Source: Streptomyces sp. RKAG290
GTDB taxonomy: Bacteria > Actinomycetota > Actinomycetes > Streptomycetales > Streptomycetaceae
Length of the DNA: 64,000 nucleotides
Direction of reading: 5' to 3'
Assembly (NCBI RefSeq): GCF_023701695.1
Contig: NZ_JAJOZC010000001.1
Location: 4,525,894-4,589,893, forward strand
The notes under the pieces: generated by a model
Told to the model about the DNA's origin: nothing
Seen by the model: only the letters and a program-made list of their open reading frames with translations
The model's database searches: none
Shown here: in pieces, positions 53,083-62,292 of the stretch
Numbering within the stretch: the first letter of the stretch is position 1
Layout of the letters: every line of letters starts with the position of its first letter
Translations under genes and position numbers: made by a program

Positions 53083-53709
53083 ATGCGCATGGCGGCGCGC
53101 AAGGGCTCGTGCGACTGGCGGTTCGACGCCGGGCGGCTCTGCCTGGATCTGGTGGCGACCGGGGCGGGCAGTGCGGACGCCCCCGATCCACTGGACCGGC
53201 CCGAGCGGCTGGCCGACTGGCTGGTGGCGTCCGGAGCCGTTCCGCAGGGCACCCGGCTGGACGCCGTGGACCGCAACTGGTTGCTGCTATTCCGGCAGTT
53301 GAGGACCGCGGTGGACCGGCTGCTGACCGCGGAACTCGGCGGCCGCGGGGCCGAGGGCGCCCTGGAGCGCGTCAACGCCCTCGCCGCCGGAGCGCCGCCC
53401 GGACTGCGTGCGGTGCGCACCGGGAACGGCACCCTGGTGCGCGGGCTCAGCACCGAACCCGACTGCCGGGCGCTGCTGTCCGCCGTGGCGCGCGACGCCG
53501 TGGAGCTCCTCACCGACCCGCCGGCCCTGGGCGGGCTGCGCCGCTGCGAGGGCGACAACTGCCGCCGTCTCTACCTGGACACCTCACGCGGCAGGCGCCG
53601 GCGCTGGTGCTCCAGCGAGGTGTGCGGGAACCGCGAACGGGTCGCCCGGCACCGGCGGCGGAACGCTGACCCGGCCTTGCGAGGCACCGCACCGGACCCC
53701 GCTCCCTGA
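53083..53709 (+). CDS. ABATE-domain CGNR zinc-finger protein
   Basis: 208 aa; ATG at 53083 with GAGG upstream. An N-terminal ABATE (stress-linked ligand-binding) domain (about 10-150, RFDAGRLCLDLVAT) is followed by a zinc finger CEGDNC...WCSSEVCGNRERVARHRRR, the CGNR motif. Family members are predicted transcription factors. The last 36 bases belong to the first copy of a 112-bp direct repeat, so the C-terminal tail may be the product of that duplication. Confidence 0.88.
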   Translation: MRMAARKGSCDWRFDAGRLCLDLVATGAGSADAPDPLDRPERLADWLVASGAVPQGTRLDAVDRNWLLLFRQLRTAVDRLLTAELGGRGAEGALERVNALAAGAPPGLRAVRTGNGTLVRGLSTEPDCRALLSAVARDAVELLTDPPALGGLRRCEGDNCRRLYLDTSRGRRRRWCSSEVCGNRERVARHRRRNADPALRGTAPDPAP

Positions 53710-53785
53710 CCCGGCCTGACCCGGACGAAAGACCCTGGGGCCTCTCGTCCGGATCAAGCCCGGCTCGCGTGCCCCGGCGCCGCAC
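53674..53785 (+). repeat. 112-bp direct repeat, copy 1
   Basis: Identical to 53836-53947 (period 162 bp). It begins inside the CGNR gene and includes its stop. Each copy contains the hairpin CCGGACGAAAGACC...GGCCTCTCGTCCGG (here 53721-53752), which probably ends transcription. Confidence 0.85.
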
Positions 53786-53835
53786 CTCGCGGCGTTGTCG
53801 TCGGTCGCCGACGCTCCGCGTCGACTCCCTCCTCC

Positions 53836-53947
53836 GCCTTGCGAGGCACCGCACCGGACCCCGCTCCCTGACCCGGCCTGACCCGGACGAAAGACCCTGG
53901 GGCCTCTCGTCCGGATCAAGCCCGGCTCGCGTGCCCCGGCGCCGCAC
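53836..53947 (+). repeat. 112-bp direct repeat, copy 2
   Basis: Second copy, with its hairpin at 53883-53914. The 50 bases between copies (53786-53835) are unrelated and GC-rich. No gene is evident in 53710-54071; the last part should hold the promoter of the sigma-factor gene. Confidence 0.85.
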
Positions 53948-54071
53948 AGACCCCGGCGCGGTGCCCTGCGGATCCGTGCCGAAAAAATCTTGCTCGATGG
54001 CTGAGTGAATCGCCGCGCATCCCCGTATCGATGACCAAGGAGCTCAACAGGGTCTCGACCTGGAGGTTCGG

Positions 54072-54659
54072 GTGCGCAAGGATGCGGCCGTGGCCGACGA
54101 CCGTCCGCACAGGGCTCGACATCGCAGTGAGCCGCCCCCGTCACCCTCCGCCGTCCCCGACGAGGAGCTGATGCGGGCGCTCTACCGCGAACATGCCGGA
54201 CCGCTGATCGCCTACGTGCTCCGCCTCGTCGCCGGTGACCGGCAGCGAGCAGAGGACGTGGTGCAGGAAACGCTCATCCGCGCCTGGAAGAACGCCGGTT
54301 CGCTGGCCAGGGCGACGGGTTCCGTCCGGCCCTGGCTGGTGACGGTCGCCCGGCGCATCGTCATCGACGGCCACCGCAGTCGGCAGGCCAGGCCGCACGA
54401 GGTCGAGCCTTCGCCGCTGGAGGTCATTCCCGCGGAGGACGAGATCGACAAGGCGCTGTGGCTGATGACGCTCTCGGACGCGCTCGAAGATTTGACGCCC
54501 GCCCACCGGGAAGCATTGGTCGAGACCTACTTCAAGGGCCGCACGGTCAACGAGGCGGCCGAGGCGCTCGGCGTCCCCAGCGGCACGGTGCGCTCGCGGG
54601 TCTTCTACGCACTGCGCTCGATGAAGCTCGCACTCGAAGAGAGGGGGATCACGGCATGA
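54072..54659 (+). CDS. sigU: ECF RNA polymerase sigma factor
   Basis: 195 aa. Region 2 spans about 35-105 (ELMRALYREHAGPLIAYVLRL, AEDVVQETLIRAWKN, RPWLVTVARRIVIDGHR) and region 4 about 130-190 (LTPAHREALVETYFKGRTVNEAAEALGVPSGTVRSRV). The GTG at 54072 has GGAGG five bases upstream; a GTG at 54090 is possible. It is followed, with a four-base overlap, by a membrane anti-sigma gene, so it is released on an envelope signal. The order before helD matches sigU of S. coelicolor (from memory), linked there to development and secretion. Confidence 0.9.
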   Translation: MRKDAAVADDRPHRARHRSEPPPSPSAVPDEELMRALYREHAGPLIAYVLRLVAGDRQRAEDVVQETLIRAWKNAGSLARATGSVRPWLVTVARRIVIDGHRSRQARPHEVEPSPLEVIPAEDEIDKALWLMTLSDALEDLTPAHREALVETYFKGRTVNEAAEALGVPSGTVRSRVFYALRSMKLALEERGITA

Positions 54660-55558
54660 GCGACCAGGAGTGGGAGCCCTTCGGGCCCCGGCCGGCAGGT
54701 CCCTCCCGGGAGCCCTACGGGTCCCGGCCCGCAAGTCCCTCCCGTCCCGGGGGCCCCGCTGATCCCTTCATCCCGGCCGCCCCCACCGGCCCCGACGACG
54801 AGGCCGGGCACGATGCCGCCGGCGCGTACGTCCTGGGGATCCTGGACGACGCCGAGGCCTCCGCCTTCGAGGCGCATCTGGCCGGCTGCGCCCGCTGCGC
54901 CGCGCACCTCGACGAGTTCGCCGGCCTGGAGCCGATGCTCGCGATGCTCGCCGAGTCCCCGGCCACGGTGCCGGGCGCCCGTCCCGTCCCGCACGTCCCC
55001 GCGCCTCCCGCCCCCCGGATGCTCGGCCACCTGGTCGACGAGGTCGCGGCCAAGCGCGCCCGGCGTACGCGGCGGGGCAGATACCTGGTGGCGGCGGCAG
55101 CGGCACTGATCATCGGCGGGCCCGTCGTCGCCCTGTCGGTCACCGGCGGCGGCGACAGCCCCTCCGTCGAGGCGGCCGACCCGCACCCCACCAGCCCCGC
55201 CGAGGACGCCTTCTTCCACCACATGAAGGAGAAGGTGCAGGCCACCGACCCCGGCACCGCGGTCGACGCCACGATCGGCATGGAGCCCAAGGCCTGGGGC
55301 ACCCACACCGTGCTGGAGCTGAAGAACGTGAAGGGCCCGCAGAAGTGCCGCCTGGTCGCCGTCTCGAAGACGGGTGAGGAGGAGGTCGTCACCTCCTGGT
55401 CCGTACCCAAGTGGGGGTACGGCATCAAGGGCTCCGCGCACCCCGCCGCCACGTACCCGCTCTACGTCCACGGCGGGGCCGCGATGGCCCGGACGGACAT
55501 CGACCACTTCGAGGTCCGTACGTTCGACGGACAGCGGCTGGTGAGCGTCGACGCCTGA
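54656..55558 (+). CDS. zinc-binding membrane anti-sigma factor
   Basis: 300 aa. After a Pro/Arg-rich start, the ZAS-type motif HDAAGAYVLGILDDAEASAF...HLAGCARC gives the H-x3-C-x2-C metal site (about 50-85) that grips the sigma factor. One membrane helix (YLVAAAAALIIGGPVVALSV, about 142-162) leads to an outer domain of about 135 residues that may sense the signal. It overlaps the sigma gene (ATGA), so the two are made together. Confidence 0.88.
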   Translation: MSDQEWEPFGPRPAGPSREPYGSRPASPSRPGGPADPFIPAAPTGPDDEAGHDAAGAYVLGILDDAEASAFEAHLAGCARCAAHLDEFAGLEPMLAMLAESPATVPGARPVPHVPAPPAPRMLGHLVDEVAAKRARRTRRGRYLVAAAAALIIGGPVVALSVTGGGDSPSVEAADPHPTSPAEDAFFHHMKEKVQATDPGTAVDATIGMEPKAWGTHTVLELKNVKGPQKCRLVAVSKTGEEEVVTSWSVPKWGYGIKGSAHPAATYPLYVHGGAAMARTDIDHFEVRTFDGQRLVSVDA

Positions 55559-55661
55559 CCGTTATCCCGGCGCGCAAGATCAATGCTCGTGGCAGGTGCG
55601 CGACGGGCCCCCCTTCGCATAGGGTTGACGGCTGCCCAATGCACGTCAGAAGGGGGTCTCG

Positions 55662-58040
55662 GTGGCCGCGCAGGATGCCGCTGTCGATTCGTTGCGGGAC
55701 CGGGAAATCGGTGTCGAGCAAGAACATCTCGACCGTGTTTACCACCGCCTCGAGGAGAAGATCCACGAGGCGGAATTTCTCATGAGTGATGCCGTCAAAC
55801 GCGGCCAGGTAGGTACACCCGGGGCGCTCGCCGAGCGCGACGCCCAGGTGTTCCGGGCCGGGATCCACCTCAACCGGCTGAACAGCGAGTTCGAGGACTT
55901 CCTCTTCGGGAGGATCGACCTGCTGCTCGGCAAGGACGGTGAGCGCGGCCCGGACGGCGCCTTCACCTCCGTGGAGCCGGCCGACGACGCCGTACGGGAG
56001 GACAGCACCGCCGAAATCGCGGAGACACTGCACATCGGCCGGATCGGGGTCCTCGACTCCGACTACGCACCGCTGGTCATCGACTGGCGGGCGCCGGCCG
56101 CCGCGCCCTTCTACCGCTCGACGCCGAAGGAACCCGGCCGGGTGGTACGCCGCCGGGTCATCCGCTCCAAGGGCCGCCGGGTCCTCGGGGTCGAGGACGA
56201 CCTGATGCGTCCCGAACTGACCGCGCACCTGGCGGGGGAGAACCTCCCCGTCATCGGTGACGGTGCGCTGATGGCGGCGCTCGGGCAGGCCCGCAGCCAC
56301 ACCATGCGGGACATCGTCTCCTCCATCCAGGCCGAACAGGACCTGGTGATCCGGGCCCCGGCCGCCTCGGTCACCGAGGTCTCGGGGGGTCCCGGCACCG
56401 GGAAGACCGCGGTCGCGCTGCACCGCGCCGCGTACCTGCTCTACCAGGACCGGCGGCGGTACGCGGGCGGCATCCTCGTCGTCTCGCCGACGCCGCTGCT
56501 GGTCGCGTACACCGAAGGGGTGCTGCCCTCGCTCGGTGAGGAGGGCCAGGTCGCCATCCGTGCGGTCGGCTCGCTGTCGGACGAGGCGGCGGGCACGGCG
56601 GGCGCCACCACCTACGACGAACCCGCCGTCGCCCGGATCAAGGGCTCCTCCCGGATCCTCCACGTGCTGCGCAAGGCGGCCCGCGGGGCGCTGGAGCAGC
56701 CCGGGGCCCGGCCGGCCGCCGAGGACGAGGGCCAGCTGGCGTTCGGGGAGGAGGAGGCTCCGAGGGACGTCGCCACCCCCACCCGGCTGCGGGTGGTGGC
56801 CTTCGGCGCCCGCGTCGAACTGCACGAGGACGAGCTCCGGCGCATCCGGAACAACGTCCTCGGCGGCACCGCACCGGTCAACCTGCTGCGCCCGCGCGCC
56901 CGCAAGCTGCTGCTGGACGCGCTGTGGAGCAGGTCGTCCGGCCGGGGCCGCTACACCGACCCGGAGCTCGCCGCCGAACTGCGCTCGTCGTTCGACGAGG
57001 ACGTCTCCACCGAGACGCCGTTCATCGAGTTCCTGAACGCCTGGTGGCCCGAGCTCACCCCGCGCGGGGTGCTGGCCGCGATGGCGGACGAGAAGCGGCT
57101 CGCCCGGTGGGCGCGGCGCATCCTCAACCAGGGCGAGGTGCGCCGTCTCGCGCGCTCCCTGAAGCGGCTCGACAGTGCGGGGCAGGGACCGCTGTCCGTC
57201 CACGACGTGGCGATCCTGGACGAGCTGCAGACCCTGCTCGGCACCCCGAACCGGCCCAAGCGCAAACGCGAGTTCGACCCGCTGGACCAGCTCACCGGTC
57301 TGGAGGAGCTGATGCCGCAGCGGGAGGAGACCCAGTGGGAGCGGGCCGAACGGCTCGCGGCGGAGCGCACGGAGTACGCGCACGTCATCGTCGACGAGGC
57401 GCAGGACCTCACGCCGATGCAGTGGCGCATGGTCGGCCGTCGTGGCCGGCACGCCACCTGGACGATCGTCGGCGACCCGGCGCAGTCCTCCTGGTCCGAC
57501 CCGGACGAGGCGGCGGCGGCACGTGACGAGGCGCTCGGCAGCCGGCCGCGCCGCCGCTTCACGCTGACCGTCAACTACCGCAACCCGGCGGAGATCGCCG
57601 AGCTCGCCGCGAAGGTGCTGGCGCTCGCGATGCCCGGCATGGAGTCGCCGGCCGCCGTCCGGTCCACGGGCGTCGAGCCGCGCTTCGAGACCGTACGGGA
57701 CGGCGATCTGGCCGGGGCCGTGCGGGAGGAGGCGCGGCGGCTGCTCGGGGAGGTGGACGGCACCGTCGGTGTCGTCGTCGCGATGAACCGGCGGGCGCAG
57801 GCCCGCACCTGGCTCGCGGAACTCGGCGAACGGGTGGTGGCGCTCGGCAGTCTGGAGGCGAAGGGCCTGGAGTACGACGCCACGGTGGTCGTCTCGCCCG
57901 CGGAGATCGCGGACGAGTCCCCCGCGGGGCTGCGGGTGCTGTACGTCGCGTTGACGCGGGCGACCCAGCAGCTCACGGTCGTCTCCGGGGAGCGGGATCT
58001 GCCGGACGAGGACGGGGTGCCGGACCTGCTCAGGGACTGA
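55662..58040 (+). CDS. HelD-type UvrD/Rep family ATPase acting on RNA polymerase
   Basis: 792 aa; GTG at 55662 after GAAGGGGG. The N-terminal region (about 1-110, GVEQEHLDRVYHRLEEKI) is a coiled arm that in HelD enters the RNA polymerase channel. Walker A is SGGPGTGKTAVALHR, Walker B HVIVDEAQDLTPMQWRM, then NYRNPAEIAELA and the late VALTRATQQL. Actinobacterial HelD/HelR proteins remove stalled or rifamycin-bound polymerase. I looked for the rifamycin-associated promoter element and did not find it. Gene order matches SCO2952. Confidence 0.88.
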   Translation: MAAQDAAVDSLRDREIGVEQEHLDRVYHRLEEKIHEAEFLMSDAVKRGQVGTPGALAERDAQVFRAGIHLNRLNSEFEDFLFGRIDLLLGKDGERGPDGAFTSVEPADDAVREDSTAEIAETLHIGRIGVLDSDYAPLVIDWRAPAAAPFYRSTPKEPGRVVRRRVIRSKGRRVLGVEDDLMRPELTAHLAGENLPVIGDGALMAALGQARSHTMRDIVSSIQAEQDLVIRAPAASVTEVSGGPGTGKTAVALHRAAYLLYQDRRRYAGGILVVSPTPLLVAYTEGVLPSLGEEGQVAIRAVGSLSDEAAGTAGATTYDEPAVARIKGSSRILHVLRKAARGALEQPGARPAAEDEGQLAFGEEEAPRDVATPTRLRVVAFGARVELHEDELRRIRNNVLGGTAPVNLLRPRARKLLLDALWSRSSGRGRYTDPELAAELRSSFDEDVSTETPFIEFLNAWWPELTPRGVLAAMADEKRLARWARRILNQGEVRRLARSLKRLDSAGQGPLSVHDVAILDELQTLLGTPNRPKRKREFDPLDQLTGLEELMPQREETQWERAERLAAERTEYAHVIVDEAQDLTPMQWRMVGRRGRHATWTIVGDPAQSSWSDPDEAAAARDEALGSRPRRRFTLTVNYRNPAEIAELAAKVLALAMPGMESPAAVRSTGVEPRFETVRDGDLAGAVREEARRLLGEVDGTVGVVVAMNRRAQARTWLAELGERVVALGSLEAKGLEYDATVVVSPAEIADESPAGLRVLYVALTRATQQLTVVSGERDLPDEDGVPDLLRD

Positions 58041-58133
58041 CGCGCGCCCGGACGGCAGGGGGCGCAGGAGCCTTTTTCCGGTCAACCTGCGCTGCGGGAA
58101 TCACTTCTGCAGGGTGTTTGTTAGCCTGGTGTT

Positions 58134-58278
58134 GGCACCGGCTCGATCCAAGCCCCCGGGCCCAACCTTCGTCGCTTAGAGCGACCACTTGCCGCGAGGC
58201 GAGCATGGCGGGTCGGTGCCACCTAATTGAAGAAGACAGACCCGCGTCACCTTCGGGTGACGCGGGTCTGTTTTTGTT
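58134..58278 (+). ncRNA. structured small RNA upstream of the malic enzyme gene
   Basis: A noncoding stretch of about 140 nt with its own signals: TAGCCT (58122-58127) as -10, outer stem TGGCACCG (58133-58140) with CGGTGCCA (58214-58221), inner hairpins GTCGCT-TAG-AGCGAC (58171-58185) and TTGCC-GCGA-GGCGA, a C-rich single strand, and an intrinsic terminator. It could be a free small RNA or the leader of the malic enzyme gene. No riboswitch family is recognised with confidence. Confidence 0.6.
58236..58278 (+). terminator. intrinsic terminator of the small RNA
   Basis: ACAGACCCGCGTCACC pairs with GGTGACGCGGGTCTGT around TTCG (16 pairs) and is followed by TTTTGTTT. Very strong; it would also stop read-through from helD into the malic enzyme gene. 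Confidence 0.95.
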
Positions 58279-58488
58279 TACAGGTCCGGGCGCGGGGCGG
58301 ATGCGGTCCCGTCGGGGGTTCCGCTGGAGCCCTCATATCTCGTATGGTGGAAAACACTTTCCGAAGTGCGGCAGTCATTACCGGCTACCCATCGGTAGGT
58401 GCGAATATCGGAAGGCGTTCGCGGGCCTGTCGTTCGACTACGGGCCCGCCGCGTAGCAATGAAGCTAAGGAAAGCGAAGGACTCGGCC

Positions 58489-59922
58489 ATGGCAACGGCG
58501 CCCAGCGTCTCGTACTCGATGACGGTCAGGCTGGAGGTGCCCGCGAGCGGCACAGCGGTCTCCCAGCTCACCACGGCCGTGGAGTCCTCCGGTGGCTCGG
58601 TCACCGGCCTCGACGTGACCGCTTCCGGCCACGACCAGCTGCGGATCGACGTCACGATCGCGGCCTCCTCCACGTCGCACGCCGACGAGATCGTCGAAGG
58701 ACTGCGGGACATCGAGGGCGTCGTCCTCGGCAAGGTTTCCGACCGTACGTTCCTGATGCACCTCGGCGGCAAGATCGAGATGCAGTCGAAGCACCCCATC
58801 CGCAACCGTGACGACCTCTCGATGATCTACACCCCGGGCGTCGCACGGGTCTGCATGGCGATCGCCGAGAACCCCGAGGACGCCCGCCGCCTCACCATCA
58901 AGCGCAACTCCGTCGCAGTCGTGACGGACGGCTCCGCGGTGCTCGGCCTCGGCAACATCGGCCCGATGGCCGCCCTTCCGGTGATGGAGGGCAAGGCGGC
59001 CCTCTTCAAGCGGTTCGCCGGCATCGACGCCTGGCCGATCTGCCTGGACACCCAGGACACCGACGCCATCGTCGAGATCGTCAAGGCCATCGCGCCCGGC
59101 TTCGCGGGCATCAACCTGGAGGACATCTCGGCGCCGCGCTGCTTCGAGATCGAGGCCCGGCTGCGCGAGGCCCTGGACATCCCGGTCTTCCACGACGACC
59201 AGCACGGCACGGCCATCGTCGTCCTGGCCTCGCTGACCAACGCGCTGCGCGTGGTGGGCAAGGGCATCGGGGACGTACGGGTCGTCATGTCGGGCGCAGG
59301 GGCGGCCGGTACGGCCATCCTGAAGCTCCTCATCGCCGCGGGCGTCAAGCACGCCGTCGTCGCCGACATCCACGGTGTGGTGCACGCCGGCCGCGAGGAC
59401 CTGGTCTCCGCCGACGCCGACTCGCCGCTGCGCTGGATCGCCGACAACACCAACCCGGAGTCCGTCACCGGCACCCTCAAGGAGGCTGTCGTCGGCGCCG
59501 ACGTCTTCATCGGTGTGTCCGCCCCGAACGTGCTGGACGGGGACGACGTCGCGGCCATGGCGGACGGCGCGATCGTGTTCGCGCTCGCGAACCCGGACCC
59601 CGAGGTCGACCCGGCGATCGCCCGTCAGACGGCGGCGGTCGTGGCCACCGGCCGCTCGGACTTCCCCAACCAGATCAACAACGTCCTGGTCTTCCCCGGC
59701 GTCTTCCGCGGTCTGCTGGACGCCCAGTCCCGCACCGTCAACACGGAGATGATGCTCGCCGCCGCGCGCGCCCTCGCCGACGTGGTCGCCGAGGACGAGG
59801 TGAACGCGAACTACATCATCCCGTCGGTCTTCAACGACAAGGTCGCGGGAGCGGTCGCCGGAGCGGTCCGGGACGCCGCGAAGGCCGCCGGCGCGGCTGT
59901 GACGGGTCCCACGTCCGTCTGA
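58489..59922 (+). CDS. NAD-dependent malic enzyme with N-terminal ACT domain
   Basis: 477 aa; ATG at 58489 with GAAGGA upstream. Residues about 8-85 are an ACT-type domain (SMTVRLEVPASGTAVSQL) for allosteric control. The catalytic part has DLSMIYTPGVARVC, GSAVLGLGNIGPMA, the metal site EDISAPRCFEIE, FHDDQHGTAIV, the dinucleotide fold VVMSGAGAAGTAIL and LVFPGVFRGLLD. It decarboxylates malate to pyruvate. It matches the NAD-linked enzyme of S. coelicolor at this position. Confidence 0.93.
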   Translation: MATAPSVSYSMTVRLEVPASGTAVSQLTTAVESSGGSVTGLDVTASGHDQLRIDVTIAASSTSHADEIVEGLRDIEGVVLGKVSDRTFLMHLGGKIEMQSKHPIRNRDDLSMIYTPGVARVCMAIAENPEDARRLTIKRNSVAVVTDGSAVLGLGNIGPMAALPVMEGKAALFKRFAGIDAWPICLDTQDTDAIVEIVKAIAPGFAGINLEDISAPRCFEIEARLREALDIPVFHDDQHGTAIVVLASLTNALRVVGKGIGDVRVVMSGAGAAGTAILKLLIAAGVKHAVVADIHGVVHAGREDLVSADADSPLRWIADNTNPESVTGTLKEAVVGADVFIGVSAPNVLDGDDVAAMADGAIVFALANPDPEVDPAIARQTAAVVATGRSDFPNQINNVLVFPGVFRGLLDAQSRTVNTEMMLAAARALADVVAEDEVNANYIIPSVFNDKVAGAVAGAVRDAAKAAGAAVTGPTSV

Positions 59923-60234
59923 TGTCCGGCGCGTCGCGGGTCGCGGCGCCCCAAACGCCCCTTTAGGGTGGGCGGGCGACGCGTCCCGCAGGCCCCGCAT
60001 TCGCTGCGGACCGCTTTCGGGGAGTCGACGGAACGTCACCACGACGAGGCAGTGGCGCTTTTCGTGTGACTCCGGGGGGTGCCGGATTGGCTTTCCCGCC
60101 GCAGGTGGGGGCAGGATGCGTATTCGGGCGCGAGGGTCTGGAGACAGACCCGGGTCCGGGGACTGTCCGAGGGCCCTGGCAGCATCGGCTTCGATCTCAC
60201 GCCTCACAGGCAAGAAGAACACGGGAGTAACAAC
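59923..60234 (+). other. noncoding gap with the hup promoter region
   Basis: 312 bases without a convincing gene, promoter or hairpin terminator that I can defend. TTGGCT near 60088 is a possible -35, but no paired -10 is clear. A GGGAG ribosome site stands before the hup ATG. Confidence 0.4.
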
Positions 60235-60516
60235 ATGAACCGCAGTGAGCTGGTGGCCGCCCTGGCCGACCGCGCCGAGGTGACTCGTAAGGACGCCGAC
60301 GCCGTGCTGGCCGCGCTCGCCGAGACCGTCGGTGAGATCGTCGCCAAGGGCGACGAGAAGGTCACCATCCCCGGCTTCCTGACCTTCGAGCGCACGCACC
60401 GTGCCGCTCGCACCGCTCGTAACCCGCAGACCGGCGACCCGATCAACATCCCGGCCGGCTACAGCGTGAAGGTCTCCGCGGGCTCGAAGCTCAAGGAAGC
60501 CGCCAAGGGCAAGTAA
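60235..60516 (+). CDS. hupA: histone-like DNA-binding protein HU
   Basis: 93-aa small basic HU protein, full length for the short (non-Lys-tailed) Streptomyces form. MNRSELVAALADRAEVTRKDADAVL and the DNA-contact arm IPGFLTFERTHRAARTARNPQTGDPINIPA with conserved proline identify it. It bends and compacts DNA as a dimer. Preceded by malic enzyme and followed by convergent murA, as in S. coelicolor. Confidence 0.95.
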   Translation: MNRSELVAALADRAEVTRKDADAVLAALAETVGEIVAKGDEKVTIPGFLTFERTHRAARTARNPQTGDPINIPAGYSVKVSAGSKLKEAAKGK

Positions 60517-60531
60517 CACCCATAGGCACGA

Positions 60532-60569
60532 CGAAGGGCGGTCACCCCGACCAGGGTGGCCGCCCTTCG
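60532..60569. terminator. hup terminator
   Basis: CGAAGGGCGGTCACCC pairs with GGGTGGCCGCCCTTCG (16 pairs, one G-T) around a six-base loop, 15 bases after the hup stop. Confidence 0.85.
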
Positions 60570-60611
60570 GCGTACGGGCCGCAGAACGCCCGTTGTGGGC
60601 CTCTCACGGGG

Positions 60612-60658
60612 CGAGGGCCCGGTCCCGGCGGCTTCCCGCCGCCGGAACCGGGCCCTCG
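60612..60658. terminator. murA-side terminator hairpin
   Basis: CGAGGGCCCGGT pairs with ACCGGGCCCTCG, with an inner CCGGCGGC/GCCGCCGG stem, just past the minus-strand stop of murA. Confidence 0.75.
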
Positions 60659-60676
60659 AACGTCTCAGAGGCCGCC

Positions 60677-62017
60677 TCAGACCAGCGAACCGCCCGGCAG
60701 CTCCACCTTCGCGCCGAGCTTCTCCAGCTTCTCCATGAAGTTCTCGTAGCCGCGGTTGATCAGGTCGATCCCGTGCACCCGGGACGTCCCCTGGGCCGCC
60801 AGGGCGGCGATCAGGTACGAGAAACCGCCGCGCAGGTCCGGGATGACCAGATCCGCGCCCTGCAGCTTCGTCGGCCCGGAGACGACCGCGGAGTGCAGGA
60901 AGTTGCGCTGGCCGAAGCGGCAGTCGGAGCCGCCCAGGCACTCGCGGTAGAGCTGGATGTGTGCGCCCATCTGGTTGAGCGCCGAGGTGAAGCCGAGCCG
61001 GGACTCGTACACCGTCTCGTGCACGATCGACAGGCCGGCGGCCTGCGTCAGTGCCACGACCAGCGGCTGCTGCCAGTCGGTCTGGAAGCCGGGGTGCACG
61101 TCCGTCTCCAGGGCGATGGCGTTCAGCGCGCCACCCGGATGCCAGAAGCGGATGCCCTCGTCGTCGATCTCGAAGGCACCGCCGACCCGGCGGTAGGTGT
61201 TCAGGAACGTCATCATCGAGCGCTGCTGGGCGCCGTGGACGTAGATGTTGCCCTCGGTCGCCAGCGCCGCGGACGCCCAGGAGGCGGCCTCCAGGCGGTC
61301 CGGGATCGCCCGGTGCGTGTAGCCGTCAAGCCGGTCCACACCGGTGATCCGGATGGTCCGGTCGGTGTCCATGGAGATGATCGCGCCCATCTTCTGCAGT
61401 ACGCAGATGAGGTCCTCGATCTCCGGCTCCACGGCCGCGTTCGACAGCTCGGTGACGCCCTCGGCGAGCACGGCCGTCAGCAGCACCTGCTCGGTGGAGC
61501 CCACCGACGGGTACGGCAGCCGGATCTTGGTGCCGCGCAGCCGCTGCGGGGCCTCCAGGTACTGGCCGTCCGCCCGCTTCTCGATCGTCGCGCCGAACTG
61601 GCGCAGCACGTCGAAGTGGAAGTCGATCGGCCGTCCGCCGATGTCGCAGCCGCCGAGCCCCGGGATGAACGCGTGGCCCAGCCGGTGCAGCAGCGGGCCG
61701 CAGAAGAGGATCGGGATGCGCGACGAGCCCGCGTGGGCGTCGATGTCGGCGACGTTCGCGCTCTCGACGTGCGTGGGGTCGAGGATCAGCTCGCCGGGTT
61801 CGTCACCCGGGCGGACCGTCACACCGTGCAGTTGCAGCAGCCCGCGCACGACCCGCACGTCGCGGATGTCGGGCACGTTGCGCAGTCGGCTGGGCCCGCT
61901 GCCGAGCAGCGCGGCGACCATCGCCTTCGGCACCAGGTTCTTGGCGCCTCGGACGCGGATCTCGCCCTCCAGCGGGGTTCCGCCGTGGACAAGCAGGACA
62001 TCGTCTGTGCCGGTCAT
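60677..62017 (-). CDS. murA: UDP-N-acetylglucosamine 1-carboxyvinyltransferase
   Basis: 446 aa; first committed enzyme of peptidoglycan synthesis, adding enolpyruvate to UDP-GlcNAc in the cytosol. RGAKNLVPKAMVAALL carries the catalytic KN pair, and the loop GLGGCDIGGRPIDFH keeps the active-site cysteine that fosfomycin attacks (unlike mycobacterial MurA, which has aspartate). ATG at 62017; an in-frame GTG further up has no support. TACCCT on the minus strand near 62070 is a possible -10. Confidence 0.95.
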   Translation of the reverse strand: MTGTDDVLLVHGGTPLEGEIRVRGAKNLVPKAMVAALLGSGPSRLRNVPDIRDVRVVRGLLQLHGVTVRPGDEPGELILDPTHVESANVADIDAHAGSSRIPILFCGPLLHRLGHAFIPGLGGCDIGGRPIDFHFDVLRQFGATIEKRADGQYLEAPQRLRGTKIRLPYPSVGSTEQVLLTAVLAEGVTELSNAAVEPEIEDLICVLQKMGAIISMDTDRTIRITGVDRLDGYTHRAIPDRLEAASWASAALATEGNIYVHGAQQRSMMTFLNTYRRVGGAFEIDDEGIRFWHPGGALNAIALETDVHPGFQTDWQQPLVVALTQAAGLSIVHETVYESRLGFTSALNQMGAHIQLYRECLGGSDCRFGQRNFLHSAVVSGPTKLQGADLVIPDLRGGFSYLIAALAAQGTSRVHGIDLINRGYENFMEKLEKLGAKVELPGGSLV

Positions 62018-62292
62018 GAATCTCGCGTTCCGGAGTGGTCGGGCAGGGGGCCAATCGAAAGGGTAATGGCCACACACCCCTCCTCCGTAAGAGAACGGAC
62101 GGTGTACGAACGTCATGAATCCGCCACAACACGCTCTGCTTCCGTCATCTTGCGGAGGGTCACCATCCGGATCGGCTGCCCGGCTGTGCGCTCCTTGTGC
62201 ATCCGTACGCCCTGAGCTGCGCTCGGGCACCCTGCGCGACGACCGGGTCACTTGGCCCCCGCGAAGGCCGAAGATGCGGGATCATTTCTGCC

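Noticed and set aside
55559..55661. Rifamycin-associated promoter element before the HelD-type gene
   Set aside because: The 19-bp inverted element I expect was not present in the 103-bp upstream gap.
58134..58278. Assignment of the small RNA to 6C RNA or a ydaO-type riboswitch
   Set aside because: There is a C-rich stretch, but not the two C-loop hairpins of 6C, and no ydaO consensus. A covariance search would be decisive.
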